A stretch of 64,000 nucleotides of DNA from Isoetes taiwanensis (lineage: Eukaryota; Streptophyta; Lycopodiopsida; Isoetales; Isoetaceae): contig JAJEKV010000010.1 of the NCBI GenBank assembly GCA_021234155.1, forward strand, positions 7,412,871-7,476,870, read 5' to 3'. Each line of letters opens with the position of its first letter. The stretch's first letter is position 1. The position numbers and the translations under genes were made by a program. This document shows positions 35,391 to 47,487 of the stretch, in pieces. Below the pieces are notes generated by a model. It was not told the origin of the DNA. It worked only from the letters and a program-made list of their open reading frames with translations, and did no database searches.

Positions 35391-37152
35391 CTTTAGTGAA
35401 GCGAACATATTTGCTCTTCCATAACCCAAGCCACACTATAATTGCCTTTTTAACTTGCCGAGTAGTCGCTTCATGCTTTGCCAATTTTATCTATGCTTAC
35501 TAAACTGTGGCTCCTGAGGCTGTCTCCCTTCATTGTATTGCGTTGAAATGGTCACCTATTGAATTCTTCAAAGTTGTTGCTGCTTACACGCGTATTGAAT
35601 AATATATGTATTTATTGTAGTTTTGACATGTTAACATGCAATAAAGTATTAGGTGGTGGGGTGTTCCAATAGTGGGGGCCTTTCAAGAATGTAGACAAGA
35701 ATAGACCTTTTAAGAATGTAGCCGAAGAGCCTTGAAAACTCAATTAAAATGCATGGCTTAAAAGCTCATTGCATATACTTTTCTTTAAAAAAATTGGGTA
35801 CATATAGCCGATAAAATCTCCACATAAAATTGGTTTATCTATAAATGTTGTGAACTGGCAATGAGGCACACTTGGGGCAAAGTTTGGGTGATTGGAAAAG
35901 AGCGGATGTGCAATAAACCAGTCCTTTGCAAAGTAGGAAGATGAGAGCAATGGCCATGTTTATAGAGAAGGGTTTTTGGTAATGGCTATAGTTGTAGATA
36001 AGAATGTTTATGTAAAGCAAGAACATTTCTCAATGTTTTAATTTGCGACTATTATTTTCTCTCAACTAAGGATACCCTGCCAGAGTATAAGTTTGCAAAG
36101 ACCATCAAACCAAGACGTGAACATTTGTTGGACAACTGCTTGCATATCAGAGGATGCCCAGATGAGCTAGGTGGCCTGCCTAACCTATGCAGACTGCTGC
36201 AGGAGGTAATGTATTTCCTAATCAGAGGTTTGCTTGATCCTAATAAGCTTGAGTTTCCATGTACTTGAGGTTGAGCTTATGCTTGATTTTGAAACATAAA
36301 TTTTGATGGTTCACAGCCAGATTGTGTTGAATGGCCATAAATTGATTTTATCTGGCTTTCCAAGTGTAAGCATGGCAGAATTTGGGGTCGCTTTTGGATT
36401 CATGCAACAGAACAGGAAAGAGGAGATGAATGAGAGAGGCTTGGTTCTTCCAGAGCTTAGCCATGGCTGAACAAGCCAGATTTGTGCCCCAGCTGTTGGT
36501 GATCACATTGCTTGATTCTAGATCGATTTGCTAATTTTAGCTATTAATATAGATCCAATCCTTCAATCATGTGTAGCTCTTATGTGTACAAGATGCAAAT
36601 GGGTTGTAGATGTTGGCTATGGAATATTTTGTTTCTGCACCTTATTCCTTCCTCATCTATGCATGTTGCAATGAGTTGCATTTCCATTAAAATGTTCGAT
36701 TCATCATGCGTGTAATCCTCATCTTTCTGCAGGTTAGATACTTTGGATGGCATATTAAGGAACATGAGTATGAAGCTGTGGTCTGCACCCAAATAGAATG
36801 TGCTCCACCATCACCTTTTTGATAGAAAGGTACATTGTTGACACGAGTACTGCACACGAGTACTGCAGAAGCTCCTTCGTTGGCTGTCGCTAGAGGTAAG
36901 CAGATCCTTAAAGAAAAATTAAGCTTTTTCATCATCCCTGTTTCTGTTTCTTTGCTCCAATCTTTGTTTCTGTTTCTTTGCCCCAATCTTCCCTCTCCGC
37001 GTTTCTGAGTGCTATCGAAAATGGAGAATATGCATATAGGGATGCAGTGATTCAATGATTGATCCGTTGGGGCCCCACGACCGGCGGAGCCGGGAGCGGG
37101 TCACCGGCCACACTGGAATGTGCGACCAATGAGCATGCCCCCACAACATGGA

Positions 37153-37400
37153 AAGGGGGAGCAATTTTTCTTTCTGTAGTTTTTTCTTCTTAGCAGAGTT
37201 TTGGCAATGGTGCTGGACGACGCCTTGTGGCTCGATGGCATGACCTATTTGCATCCCCTGGCGCGAGCAGCTGTAAGGGGGAGCAATTTTTCTTTCTGTA
37301 GTTTTTTCTTCTTGGCAGAGGTTTGGCGATGGCGCTGGACGATGCCCGTGGCTCGATGGCTATGGCTCTGACCTATTTGCATCCCCTGGCACGAGCAGCT
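37153..37400. repeat. 122-bp tandem duplication
   Basis: AAGGGGGAGCAATTTTTCTT begins at 37153 and again at 37275. The copies extend to CGAGCAGCTGT with scattered substitutions and small indels. Confidence 0.85.
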
Positions 37401-39029
37401 GTGGCGCTCACCTTATTATTTAATGTTTTTGTTTCTTTATGGAGATTTTCTGGCCGAATCTGCGCCAGATCCTCTGTTCTTGAGGAAAGGAAGGTATAAC
37501 GATTTCTTATGCTTTCAGAGTGATGCTTCTTCTTTTTATGCTTTCGAATCTAATTTCTCTTGCATGCCGGTTGAATGGCTTTAGTTCCCGGTAGACTTGG
37601 CTGTAATAAGAGTTCCAGCTGATAAAAATCCTCTGCCGACCACTCATCTTGACATATCCTCTTCATTTCCTTTGTATCCTCTGTATGGAGACTTTTGAAA
37701 AAATATCCTTCCAGAAGGACTTGTACTTTGACCCAAAGCCACAGAGCCGCAGGAGCATGAGCTTGCTTCATGGGAAGAACCATAAGAGAGGCCCAACTAC
37801 TCTTCTTTTTTCTGCAACAGAGTGAATGCTTGGCCAGATGTTATTGCACCAGCAAAAGCTTTTTTTTCAAACGATGCTGGATGTTTATGCTGTGAGAAGC
37901 TATAATGTTTCTGCTGGAAGTTGTAAAAACTTGTTCAGCAAAGCTTGTTGAGTAAAACTTGTGCGTTTCTAAAAGATTAAGAAAAACTTCTGCAGTGTAA
38001 AACTAAGTTAAAACTGTGTATTATTTTGTTCAGTAACCGGTTGTAGGCTGTCAAAATTTAGGTCCACAGAATTGGCCGCCCCTTTTCCATTCCGGATTGT
38101 AGGGGTATGCCACGTGGCAACATAAGATTCACTTTCAGCAACAAATTGCGACCCCCTTTCCATGTTGTAGCTGCGTGCGTATTGCTGAAGAATTGACGGA
38201 ATAGGAGTGGAATAGTGGCGGTGGAATTTAGGGTGGAAGATCTCAACTTGAATGCTAATAGAGCGTTGTTAAGTGGAATCTGGCCTTAAAGACCTCAACT
38301 CCTAGGAACTCATCTTAGGATTGTGCAACTATATTATCCAAATGAAATGCAAATAAAAGGTATCCTATTCTGAACATATATAAATATTAATGGGACGATT
38401 CTTCAGAATATTCTTTGTCATCGAGGCATTCATCTCGTCCGTCCATAGGATTAAAAACAAATTTGCGTCGTTCCTTTTAGGGCAGGTCGTCGACATATAG
38501 CCAAGCGTGGTCGGATCGCGAATCGCGGAGTCTCTCAGCAGCAGATGGCGTCCAAATGTCGTTGGATTCGAGATGGAGGATTAGCTGGGTAGCGGCAGAT
38601 GGCAGAATTCTAAGCTGCAGCGGCAAACGTGGCAGAATTCGTGAGCAAAAACTCGCTCGCTGCCATGGCCTGTGATGTATAAATAGGTTGCAATCAGAGA
38701 CATGCAATCAGAGGCAATATTTCAGAAGCAGATCTCAGAGTTTTTTCCGTCGACAAAGCCTTTCTCTAAATTTTTTAGCTTGCTGTAGCAGAAGAGAGGT
38801 CACATTTCGATTGGGAAAGGTATGCATCTATCTGATTCTCTTTTGATACTCTCTTTATGTATTATTTGATGGCTGATTCTGCCTTTTTTAAGTTCAATTT
38901 CCTCATCCTTTTTGCTGATAAAAGATGTAGCCTACAACTCATGTAGCCTAAACTTAGGCCATACAATTTCGAACTTGAATGCCATTCAGACTTGTGTTTC
39001 TGCTGATTCCCAAGAATGCCACTTCGGAT

Positions 39030-39220
39030 TAACCATATACACCTTTCCAGTAAGTTTTGGTCTCCATAGATCCGCCCAGTCCTGTCACCGTTAAATTACT
39101 ATAGATTACCAAGTTTATGCCAATAACTTCTCTCGTTGAATCAACCATGGACACCGTTCCAGCAAGTTCTAGTCTCCATAGATCTGCTCAGTCCTGTCAC
39201 TGTTAAACTACCATAGATCA
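39030..39220. repeat. About 113-bp direct duplication
   Basis: TCTCCATAGATCYGCYCAGT and flanks occur at about 39060-39105 and 39173-39218, with several substitutions, so it is older than the other duplications. Confidence 0.75.
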
Positions 39221-40109
39221 CTAATGATTATATCTGATAAAATGGTGCAGCAATAATTACCTCGATCTTTTCTAAACCAATCTTAGCAAGTTTGTCTTTC
39301 TTATATGCCACAACGAGGCAACTACATTGGTATGGGGCACCCCATTAGTGTTCCTTCAGTTGAGTAAAACAGTATGGATTTTTTTTTAAGTTAAAAGTGC
39401 TTAAGTAAAACTGCTTTTAATCTGCTCTGGTTAATCTGTCGAGCACACAACGCCTTCATATTCTGGCAGCGGATGAAAAGTCCATTGCGGTTCTAAAAGA
39501 ATATGTGGAAAGAACCAGGGATTGGGATACTTGATAAGTGCTGCAGGTAAACATCATATGAAATAATGATTTCCATGTAGCTACCATAGATGCCATTGAT
39601 TCAGGGGCCTGGTAAATCTCTTATTAATTGATAATGCCAACAACATCAAGAATGTTGCAATGAACAGAATGCAGAACAAAACGAATGCAACATTCCACAT
39701 TGTTGAGAGAACGTGGAGCAGGAACATGCACAGGTGTAATGCTCTGCTCGGTGTCCACGTTCAACAACAAAGGTATTTTTTATCTGCTTATGTAGGCCTT
39801 ATAGAAAATGAAGCTCTGTTCGCTAACAACAGCCAGGTTCAAGGTTGGACTTAGTTGGACTTCAAATGGCAACAAAGCGTATGCATTAACTGTTGATTCC
39901 TTACAGCAGCCAGATTCAAGTTTGAACTTAATTTTAGTCAGACTTTAAACGGCAACGACGACTGTACATTATGTTTTGGCTCCTACTCCATCCTGTTTCC
40001 TATATATACTAATCTGATGTCATTCTCGTGAAATCCCTATCAAAGTTGTTATCATTTATATTGACTTGGAACTTATACATTGCATTCATTGTACTTTTTC
40101 TGCTCTCAA

Positions 40110-40250
40110 TGGCTGGGTAACGAGCATGTGGTCTTTGGTCCTGTTATTGATGGTATAGACGTAGTTCAGAAGATTGAAAGTCAGCTGGACTGATCGTTCA
40201 GATGAGCCAAAAAGCGATGCAAAATTATTAATTGTGGTGAGCTGCTTTAA
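40110..40250 (+). pseudogene. Cyclophilin-type peptidyl-prolyl isomerase, C-terminal fragment
   Basis: The frame from TGG 40110 reads WLGNEHVVFGPVIDGIDVVQ, the conserved end of cyclophilins (usual form WLDGKHVVFG...G.DVV), and later CGELL. Two in-frame TGA codons (40191 and 40203) lie between them, so the copy is dead. The N-terminal part may include related sequence near 39.66-39.86 kb, but it is too diverged to assign. Confidence 0.75.
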
Positions 40251-41432
40251 ACAAGAACCAGTAATAAGAGATGCTATTTTGTAGGTATTCGTTCAAACAA
40301 TACTTCAAAGACTATGAGAGACTCAGTGGAAATAAGCAATTCAATTTTGACTTATTATAGAATCAACATAAACTTGAAGAGTACGTACAAATGAATCCAA
40401 CAACATAAAAAAACTTGCAGTTTGGTCTGCAATGCTACAGTCATTCATCTATGCTCGGCAATGAAGATTAAGATACAATCATGTGGGTCATACAAAAATG
40501 TAGTATTTCGTTCAGTACCTACGATTGTGAATGAAGGCCCTGCAACATTAAAATAAAATAAATTCGTCCCTATCATGTAAACATCTACCTATACCTATAA
40601 TTAGCTAACATAATCATGCATGTGGTCATGTAGGGGATACACGGTTGCGAAAAGAGTCATTTGGTGTTTTTTTTTTTTTTTTTTTGCGGCGAAACTGGCG
40701 GTGGAGTGGCACCTTTCCTTCAAAGCAATGCACAAGTAGGGCTGCCGCGGATAAATTTCTTGTATTTATATGCATCGATAAATTTCTTGTATTTATATGC
40801 ATACCTGTAATGCTACAACTTAGCCACGTAAAATTCGCCGGGGATCAAACCTATAGCGCAGCAGGTTGATTAGGGCTTCAATATCGTCCCTATTCTTGGT
40901 CCAAAGCCAAACCCAAAAAAATCCCTGCTCGGACTTATCAGATTCACAATTGAATTCAAAGATGGATCCGGTAACAGAGTAAAAGGTCGAATCCGGCGAG
41001 AAAAGGGGGCAAAAGCAAAGGGGGAAAAAAAAAACAGTTAATGAGCCCAAAGAAATTTGCAGAGAGTTAGTTGAAGGAAGAAAAAGATAGCAGCAAACGG
41101 GCAGGTGGGCGGTGACAGGGCAGCATGGAAACAAGCAATGCCCAATAAATACTTCTGGACATAAACACGGGGATCAAACAGCTTGTAAATCGGCCGGCTC
41201 TGCCCTTTCGATTCCGGTTTTAGAAGTGGGCAGTTGCTATGGCCTCTGTTTCCTTAATCCTGCCCTTTTCCGCCTCCAATCCGCTCTGTTTTATGTTTCA
41301 TACTGGCCGTCCTTGATCCCAAATCCGTTTTTCTGTACTGAGCTGAGCCGATTTCTGAATCTTTCGTATCGGTTAATTCATCTTGGGTTTAATTTCTAGT
41401 AAAAGCTCAAACCTGAAGCAATAGGCCTCTTA
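40251..41432. other. No gene; 27-bp tandem repeat related to the GC-rich fold-back family
   Basis: GATAAATTTCTTGTATTTAT occurs at about 40750 and 40777, directly after GCTGCCGCG. The first 15 bases are the right end of the 45-bp repeat found at 5.5 and 12.2 kb. A poly-T run lies at about 40668-40685. Confidence 0.6.
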
Positions 41433-41713
41433 ATGGCGCTTGGAGCTTGCCATTCAACCCACAATGCCATTTCTGGAGGAGTATTTCGTGAATATGGAGG
41501 TCCAGAACCTGTGAATAATGGATTTATGCCGCTCCTTTATTTGTTTTTACTCTAATAGGATGTACCCATTAATTTGCAGATTCCTCTCAAGCAAATTGCT
41601 GCAGGAATGCTCGCTCTACAGTTAGAGCTCACGAAAATAGTGTGCATTTTGCATTGAATCCCAGTGTAGGAAGCTTAAACTGCTATAATCCGGCGCGATT
41701 ATGTGCTAAGTAG
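41433..41713 (+). CDS. Possible small spliced ORF upstream of the SAGL1-like gene
   Basis: ATG 41433 to 41499 (MALGACHSTHNAISGGVFRE), donor GAG|GTCC (weak), then acceptor ATTTGCAG with an exon from 41580 to TAG 41711-41713 (DSSQANCCRNARSTVRAHEN...). Together 66 codons, rich in Ser, Ala, Asn and Arg. No family recognised. It could be an N-terminal remnant, a short peptide gene or a chance frame in the 5' region of the gene at 42889. Confidence 0.25.
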
Positions 41714-42888
41714 CAGATGTAGAAGCAAAAACAAAGAATAAAGAGAAAAGAATAAGTGGGCTATGGTTGAAATAGGCCTTTGGAGCAAGTACGGCGCTGC
41801 CAGTGAGAAAAAGGGTTAAAAAAGGCCGGTCACCGGATTGGCCCTCTTGGTCCCAGCTAGATAAAAAATTGTTCAAAAAAGAGTTGGCATTGGACAAATA
41901 ATGATGTCGTGAACAGTGATGCATCTGCTACAGCTATTTGCTTCGGATTTAGCAGCCTTTGATAAGCAATAAAAATTCGACCCCTCCGGAAGGATGTGAA
42001 AGGGGTCTAATTCTTAAGCACGAGAAAGAAAGCAGGCATGGGCAGAGCTAGAACATGCGCGCCTGTGCAAATCCTGTGAAACCCAGATCAAATCGCCCAT
42101 TTTTTAAATCCCAAAGAAGCTGCAGCGGCAGGCTGCATTTGCCTTTGATCTGCCAAAAAACCCCATCAATCTCAAGCTCTAAAGGCGCCCTTCTGAGTAA
42201 AGATCAGAAAGAACTAAGAGCTGTACACCATTATCCGTCCAATTTTTACAGGCCTCTCTTTGCTTTTTTCTGAGACTTGCGACAAAGTTAAGGCTTCTAC
42301 ATTCTTATCTTTCCACATATCCCCGCATCTTCCTTGAAATTTTGGTCCCTAAAGCTGGATCATACCGCGATTTTCCTGTTGAATCCGGCCCATAGCCCCC
42401 CAGTTTTGCCTATTATAAATTGGCCAAGGTATGAGATAGCCTTTCCGGCATCGTTTTCTTCAATTGGGCGATCAAATCTGAGTCAGTGAAGCCCGAAAAT
42501 CATGATTGATTGCATAGCAAGCATAGCAAGGCACTACTGTTGATGATTCCTGGAAAGGACTGGAGAAGGTCTTGCGTAGCTCTTTTTTGGGCAGATTTGC
42601 AGCAAAGTGTTTGGAGGAGTGTAAACCACATGTGGATATTTTTCTCAAGATTGTAAAAATTGGGTCAGTTTCCAGGGCAAAATTTTACATTCTATTTTCA
42701 TGAAGCAAATTAGCTCATTTTCCTGAAACTATTCATTCTTCTATGAAGGCGCAGAACAACGAAGGGCCTGGACAGAGCCAAACTCCTATACGCCTTAACT
42801 AGCTCGCCGGTTTGCATATATATATTTGAGCTTTCTACAAGCAAACGTCAATTACAGAAATATTGTTCTTGGCAAAAGCCCTGCCGTA

Positions 42889-44616
42889 ATGAAGGTCGTC
42901 AGTACGCCAGACGGCACAAATACCTCAGATACCTCAAGTATGAACCGAAGAATCCATCCTGCTCAGGTTAGTGCCTCTCCTTTCTGCTTTCTTTTCTTTA
43001 TTATTCGAACCAAATCCAGACACATTTTCTTCCACCCTTAATAGTTATGCAAACTTGCTCTTATTTTACAGCATTTTATTCTTAGATCAAACCTGGAACT
43101 CAAGCTAAATCATAAAGCTGCAATATTTTTTGCTCTTACCTATCTCAAAATGTGAAACTTAGTATGAACACATAAATGCTGCTTTTTGTTCTTACTGTTT
43201 CAAAATGTGAAACTTGGAATGACAAACACATAAAGGCCGCTAGCATGTATTGTGTAGAGTAATTATTTAGTTAGAATGGTTAGAGGGCAATGGTGTCTTT
43301 TGGCAAACATCGAAATTATAAATTGATGTCCAAATAAGAAATACAATGTCAATAATGATAGATTTCTTTCATGTCTCCCTGTGCAGGTTGAGGCTGTGGC
43401 CTGTTACTGTGGAGTAGATCCAGGACTTACAGTGACGGGTGCAAGAAGATTAGGAACCAAGCATTGTTTGCGACCAAGTATTAGATCTTCAACCGTTGTT
43501 CCAAGAAGCAGATCATCAAAGGGTGAAAGGAACAAGATACTTTCAGAGCTACTTCCTGGTCTTCCAGATGACTTGGCCATTGCCTGTTTAATCAGAGTCC
43601 CAAGAATTTATCATGGAAAAATGAGAGTGGTTTGTAAAAGATGGAACAGATTGTTGAGTGGAAATTATTACTACTCCCTCAGAAAAAAATTAGGCTTGGC
43701 AGAAGAATGGGTATATGTTATAAAGCGGGATCGGGATGGACGTATATCATGGCATGCATTTGATCCCATTTACCAAGTGTGGCAACCACTTCCACCGGTT
43801 CCTTCAGAGTATTCTGAGGCACTTGGCTTTGGATGTGCAGTTCTCAGTGGATGTCATCTATACTTGTTTGGTGGAAAAGATCCAATGAAAGGATCTATGA
43901 GAAAAGTTGTCTATTACAGTGCCAGAACAAACAAATGGCATCGAGCTCCTGAGATGCTTCGCAGGCGACACTTTTTTGGATGTTGTGTTATCAATAATTG
44001 CCTGTATGTTGCAGGTGGAGAATGTGAAGGTGTTCAGGGATCATTGAGATCAGCAGAAGTTTTTGATCCAAACAAGAATAAGTGGTCATTCATAGCTGGC
44101 ATGAGTACACCAATGGTCCCTTTTATTGGAGTTGTCTATGATGGAAGATGGTTCCTCAAGGGTCTAGGATCCCACCGTCAGGTTATGAGTGAAGTGTATG
44201 TTCCTGCTATGAATCAATGGTCTCCTATAATTGATGGGATGGTTAATGGCTGGCGGAACCCAAGCGCTTCCTTAAACGGTCAGCTTCATGCACTTGATTG
44301 TCGTGATGGTTGCAAGCTTAGAGTTTATGATCACATAACAGATTCATGGAACAAATCAGTGGACAGTAAACTGCATTTGGGAAACTCTCGAGCACTTGAA
44401 GCAGCAGCTTTACTACCTCTCTGTGGGAAATTATGCATTGTCCGGAACAACATGAGCATCACACTTGTTGATGTGGCTAATGCAGATAATCCTTCATGGG
44501 AAACTATAGCTGGCAAAGGACATTTCAAGACATTTATGACCAACCTCTTGTCGAACATTGCTGGACGCAGCAGGCTGAAAAGTCATATTGTACACTGCCA
44601 AGTATTGCAGGCGTAG
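42889..44616 (+). CDS. SAGL1: F-box/kelch-repeat protein, SAGL1 (At1g55270) type
   Basis: The substrate-recognition subunit of an SCF ubiquitin ligase; the Arabidopsis relative acts on phenylpropanoid and cuticular wax metabolism. Exon 1 is 42889-42966 (26 codons, ATG in CGTAATGAAG, donor CAG|GTTAG). Exon 2 is 43387-44616 (acceptor GTGCAG). The joint is Q|VEAVA and the product is 435 residues, close to the family length. The F-box spans about residues 80-120 (LLPGLPDDLAIACLIRVPR, VVCKRWNRLLSG). Kelch repeats follow at about 150-380, with GCHLYLFGGKDP, NCLYVAGGECEG and WRNPSASLNGQLHALDCRDG. The C-terminus KSHIVHCQVLQA is the family signature end. No lesion is seen. An upstream non-ATG extension of the same frame exists but has no ATG. 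This is the clearest intact gene in the window. Confidence 0.95.
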
Positions 44617-45776
44617 AAGATATACCGTATATACAACAAATTGTTTGATATCTTGTCTTACATTGTTTGGTTCAATACATTGACCTTGAATAGGCTATGT
44701 ATTGATCTTAAACAAGTGAGTTTACATCTATATGATTTGTACAACATATGAATATGATGGAAGAAAAATCCAGATATTAGGATTATGATTTCTAGCATTT
44801 TTGTCTGATTATACATATATATAGAAAAAACGAGTGCCTCCATTGCTTACAAGCCCTTACGGAAAGGCAAAGCAAAGAAGAGCATTCGGTCATTGATTCT
44901 GGCTGAAATATAAGCATTCAGTTCAAGACTCTTTGACATGGTCATGCCACCATGTATAAGTCTAAAACTTTGTATTTAGATCCTTGGTGAATTCCATCTA
45001 ATTTACATTCGACGAAATAATTAGTTGAAAATAGACACACTAAATGGAAGCCATCTTATGAGTTGTTATAAGAATGAATACCCACTAATCTATGATCCTC
45101 TTCTTCATTAACTACGTAGATTTCAGTAACTTAAAATAACCATTACTAAGGTTTTGCAATCTAAGCATATAACTAGATAAATGTTATACTTTGTTCAAAT
45201 CTTGGTCTAATAAATCACTTGGTCTAAATTTTATTCCAAGTCTCTGATTGAGGTTTTGGAATGTTCCTCTGAATTCTTGGTCTGATGGTTTTATGCAGTA
45301 GCTTTCGAATGTTCCTCGGACACATCTGGCATAACAGGTCTGTAGTTGGTTTCCTAGTAGCTAGCCCGATCGCAAGAAGCTAGCTAGAGAGATCAGTCCA
45401 CCATAATAAGGGGACCACACTAGTCTAAGACAATAATTTCAGGACATGTGATCAGGTCAGGACACAGACATGAAAAACGTCATGGAACTGTTGGACATTT
45501 TTGATGCGCTCATTTTGAATTAAACAAAGAAGCAAAAAAGACAAACAAGCAGGTCAACACGTTACCGAGTATAAGGAGCGGTGATAACTGATGGAGTTTA
45601 TAGCCGTCCTCTTCAGCTTATGCAACGAAGTCGTAGAAACTGAACTGATCTTACAAAGAAAACAAAGTCATACTAAAATTTCTGAACTTATTTTACAAAG
45701 AAATAAAGAAAGGGGCTCTTCTGAACTGATTTTACGGAAAAAACAGAAAAATATTAAAATATATGCGAGAGAAAAC
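44617..45776. other. 3' flank and spacer, no gene
   Basis: Non-coding. A 41-bp unit reading CTGAACTKATYTTACRRARA occurs three times at about 45641-45740. A reading frame through it gives repeated ELILQRK, which is a by-product. Confidence 0.5.
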
Positions 45777-45849
45777 CGCCGCCCGGGGGGCTCGAACCCC
45801 CGACCACAAGGTTAAGAGCCTTGCGCTCTACCGACTGAGCTAGGGCGGC
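45777..45849 (-). tRNA. tRNA-Lys(CUU): tRNA-Lys (anticodon CUU)
   Basis: Reverse complement begins GCCGCCCTAGCTCAGTCGGT and folds as a cloverleaf: acceptor GCCGCCC/GGGCGGC, anticodon arm CAAGG-CTCTTAA-CCTTG with anticodon CTT, and T arm GGGGG-TTCGAGC-CCCCC. No intron. Boxes A (TAGCTCAGTCGG) and B (GGTTCGAGCCC) are intact, and a TTTT terminator follows the 3' end (AAAA at 45772-45775 on plus). Confidence 0.95.
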
Positions 45850-46709
45850 AAGTTTAAAGTTCAATTGACAACTAATATTCATCAAACCATAATAAGTATT
45901 ATAACTTGTATAACCGATAACTGTGGATTGGTAGTAAAAATCTCTCTTACAAATTGATACGTTGTTTACCAAGACTAACTAAAAGCTTATAAGGTCATAC
46001 TTTGGTAGTGTGGACTAGTTCCACGAGTCTATCTATAATCTATTATAGCATTCATTCATTTTGTCTCTTACTTTCTTAGTCCTGCATTGGTATTTGTATC
46101 AAATAATCAGGCACATGCACTGTTGTTTTGTCACTTGGCTATCCAACAAAAATTCACCCTCCATAAATTTCGAATGGAACATTTGGTCAATTCCCTCTGT
46201 TTCGTGGCAATGTGACCAATAACAAAGATTATTCCTAAATAGTATAGTGACCATAATAATAATATAGCCATAACCGAAGTCAAATGCCTTGACCGGTCGA
46301 TAAAGACGTAGTTGCTCAAATAATAGCTTTCGCTTTGATATGTGACAATGCACATGCATTGAGATATACAATGTATTTCACCATCTCGTGCACTTAGAAT
46401 TCCTAGAAAGTAATGCATTGGGTCATGGGCTCATTTACTTTTTGTGATAAAGCTTGGTGAATGTTGGCACAAGGGATGTTTTGTGGTCAAATGATTTTCT
46501 ATGTCTTAACCAACATGAAACTTTGGTTGATGAATTTTTTAACATTAAGACTTTTACCCGGCAAGCAATAAGATGGGAATATAAAAAAGATACACACATG
46601 CAGCCTAAAAAAGAAATGTGTGAGCAAGGTATTTATTAAGTATGTTATGCATAGACTTGTTATGCACCTCGTCTTCTGGTGTTCTCTTCTTCATTTATCT
46701 TTGTAGTTT
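45850..46709. other. No gene recognised
   Basis: AT-rich spacer between the tRNA and the SINE. Only short frames. Confidence 0.5.
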
Positions 46710-46907
46710 GGGCGTTTAGTCTAGTGGTAACACACTAGGTCTAGCAACTATAGGTCTCGAGTTCGAGACCGCCCAGAATCGCACTCTGAACTATTGGGTG
46801 TCAAAACCCACAGACGCAATGTAAAGTGGTTGGGGGCAGGGCCCAACCAAGCAATGTAGTGTGGTGTGTGGTCACATGGGCGTGACGTTAAAATACTATC
46901 TATCTAT
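46710..46907 (+). mobile_element. tRNA-derived SINE with (CTAT)n tail
   Basis: The head starts GGGCGTTTAGTCTAGTGGTA (box A) and contains GGTCTCGAGTTCGAGACC (box B), with GGGCG/CGCCC pairing as in a tRNA acceptor stem. A tRNA-unrelated body of about 120 bases follows, ending GGCGTGACGTTAAAATACTA and CTATCTAT. The 3' end recurs at 34166 and 47210. Confidence 0.85.
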
Positions 46908-47014
46908 TATTCATATTTGCATGTCTGTCACCCCTTCATTTGCCTCCAAAACTACCACTTCTTTCCCTCATTGGCTACTATTTACTGCTAAGGTTTTTCT
47001 CTTTGCTTCGGGCT

Positions 47015-47046
<32 letters not shown>

Positions 47047-47487
47047 GAATAGTAATAGGTCTGCTATGTTCTTTGTTTGGGTCCCATAGGCCTTTTCGGT
47101 TCTCGTGGACGAGAAAAAATTAGTTCTATTCTATTCTAGCACTTTTACCACTTCTTCCAACTCTTCCAGGGCCCAACCAAGCAATGTAGTGTGGTGTGTG
47201 GTCACATGGGCGTGACGTTAAAATACTATCTATCTATTATTCATATTTGTATGTCTGTCACCCCTTCATTTGCCTCCAAAACTACCACTTCTTTCCCTCA
47301 TTGGCTACTATTTACTGCTAAGGTTTTTCTCTTTGCTTCGGGCTAGGTTTTTTTTTTTTTTTTTTTGAATAGTAATAGGTCTGCTATGTTCTTTGTTTGG
47401 GTCCCATAGGCCTTTTCGGTTCTCGTGGACGAGAAAAAATTAGTTCTATTCTATTCTAGCACTTTTACCACTTCTTCCAACTCTTCC
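46837..47487. repeat. Recent tandem duplication, 330 and 320 bp
   Basis: Unit 1 46837-47166 and unit 2 47167-47487. The only substitution I see is TATTTGC to TATTTGT. The other difference is the poly-T run, 29 T at 47018-47046 versus 19 T at 47348-47366. The unit includes the 3' part of the SINE. Confidence 0.95.

Larger units (their letters stand above)
35391..40109. other. No complete gene recognised; local duplications
   Basis: A 45-codon open stretch at about 36075-36205 (plus; TLPEYKFAKTIKPRREHLL, ending at a GAG|GTAATG donor) could be an exon of an unknown gene. Tandem duplications at 37153-37400 and about 39030-39220 are listed separately. The rest is non-coding as far as I can see. 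Confidence 0.4.

Noticed and set aside
42826-42888. Longer N-terminus for the SAGL1-like protein
   Set aside because: The upstream frame has no ATG; ATG 42889 is the first.
45754-45972. 72-codon minus-strand protein
   Set aside because: It overlaps the complete tRNA-Lys gene; the reading frame is incidental.
46710-46782. Functional tRNA gene
   Set aside because: A and B boxes are present but the anticodon arm does not fold, and the unit continues into a SINE body with a CTAT tail.
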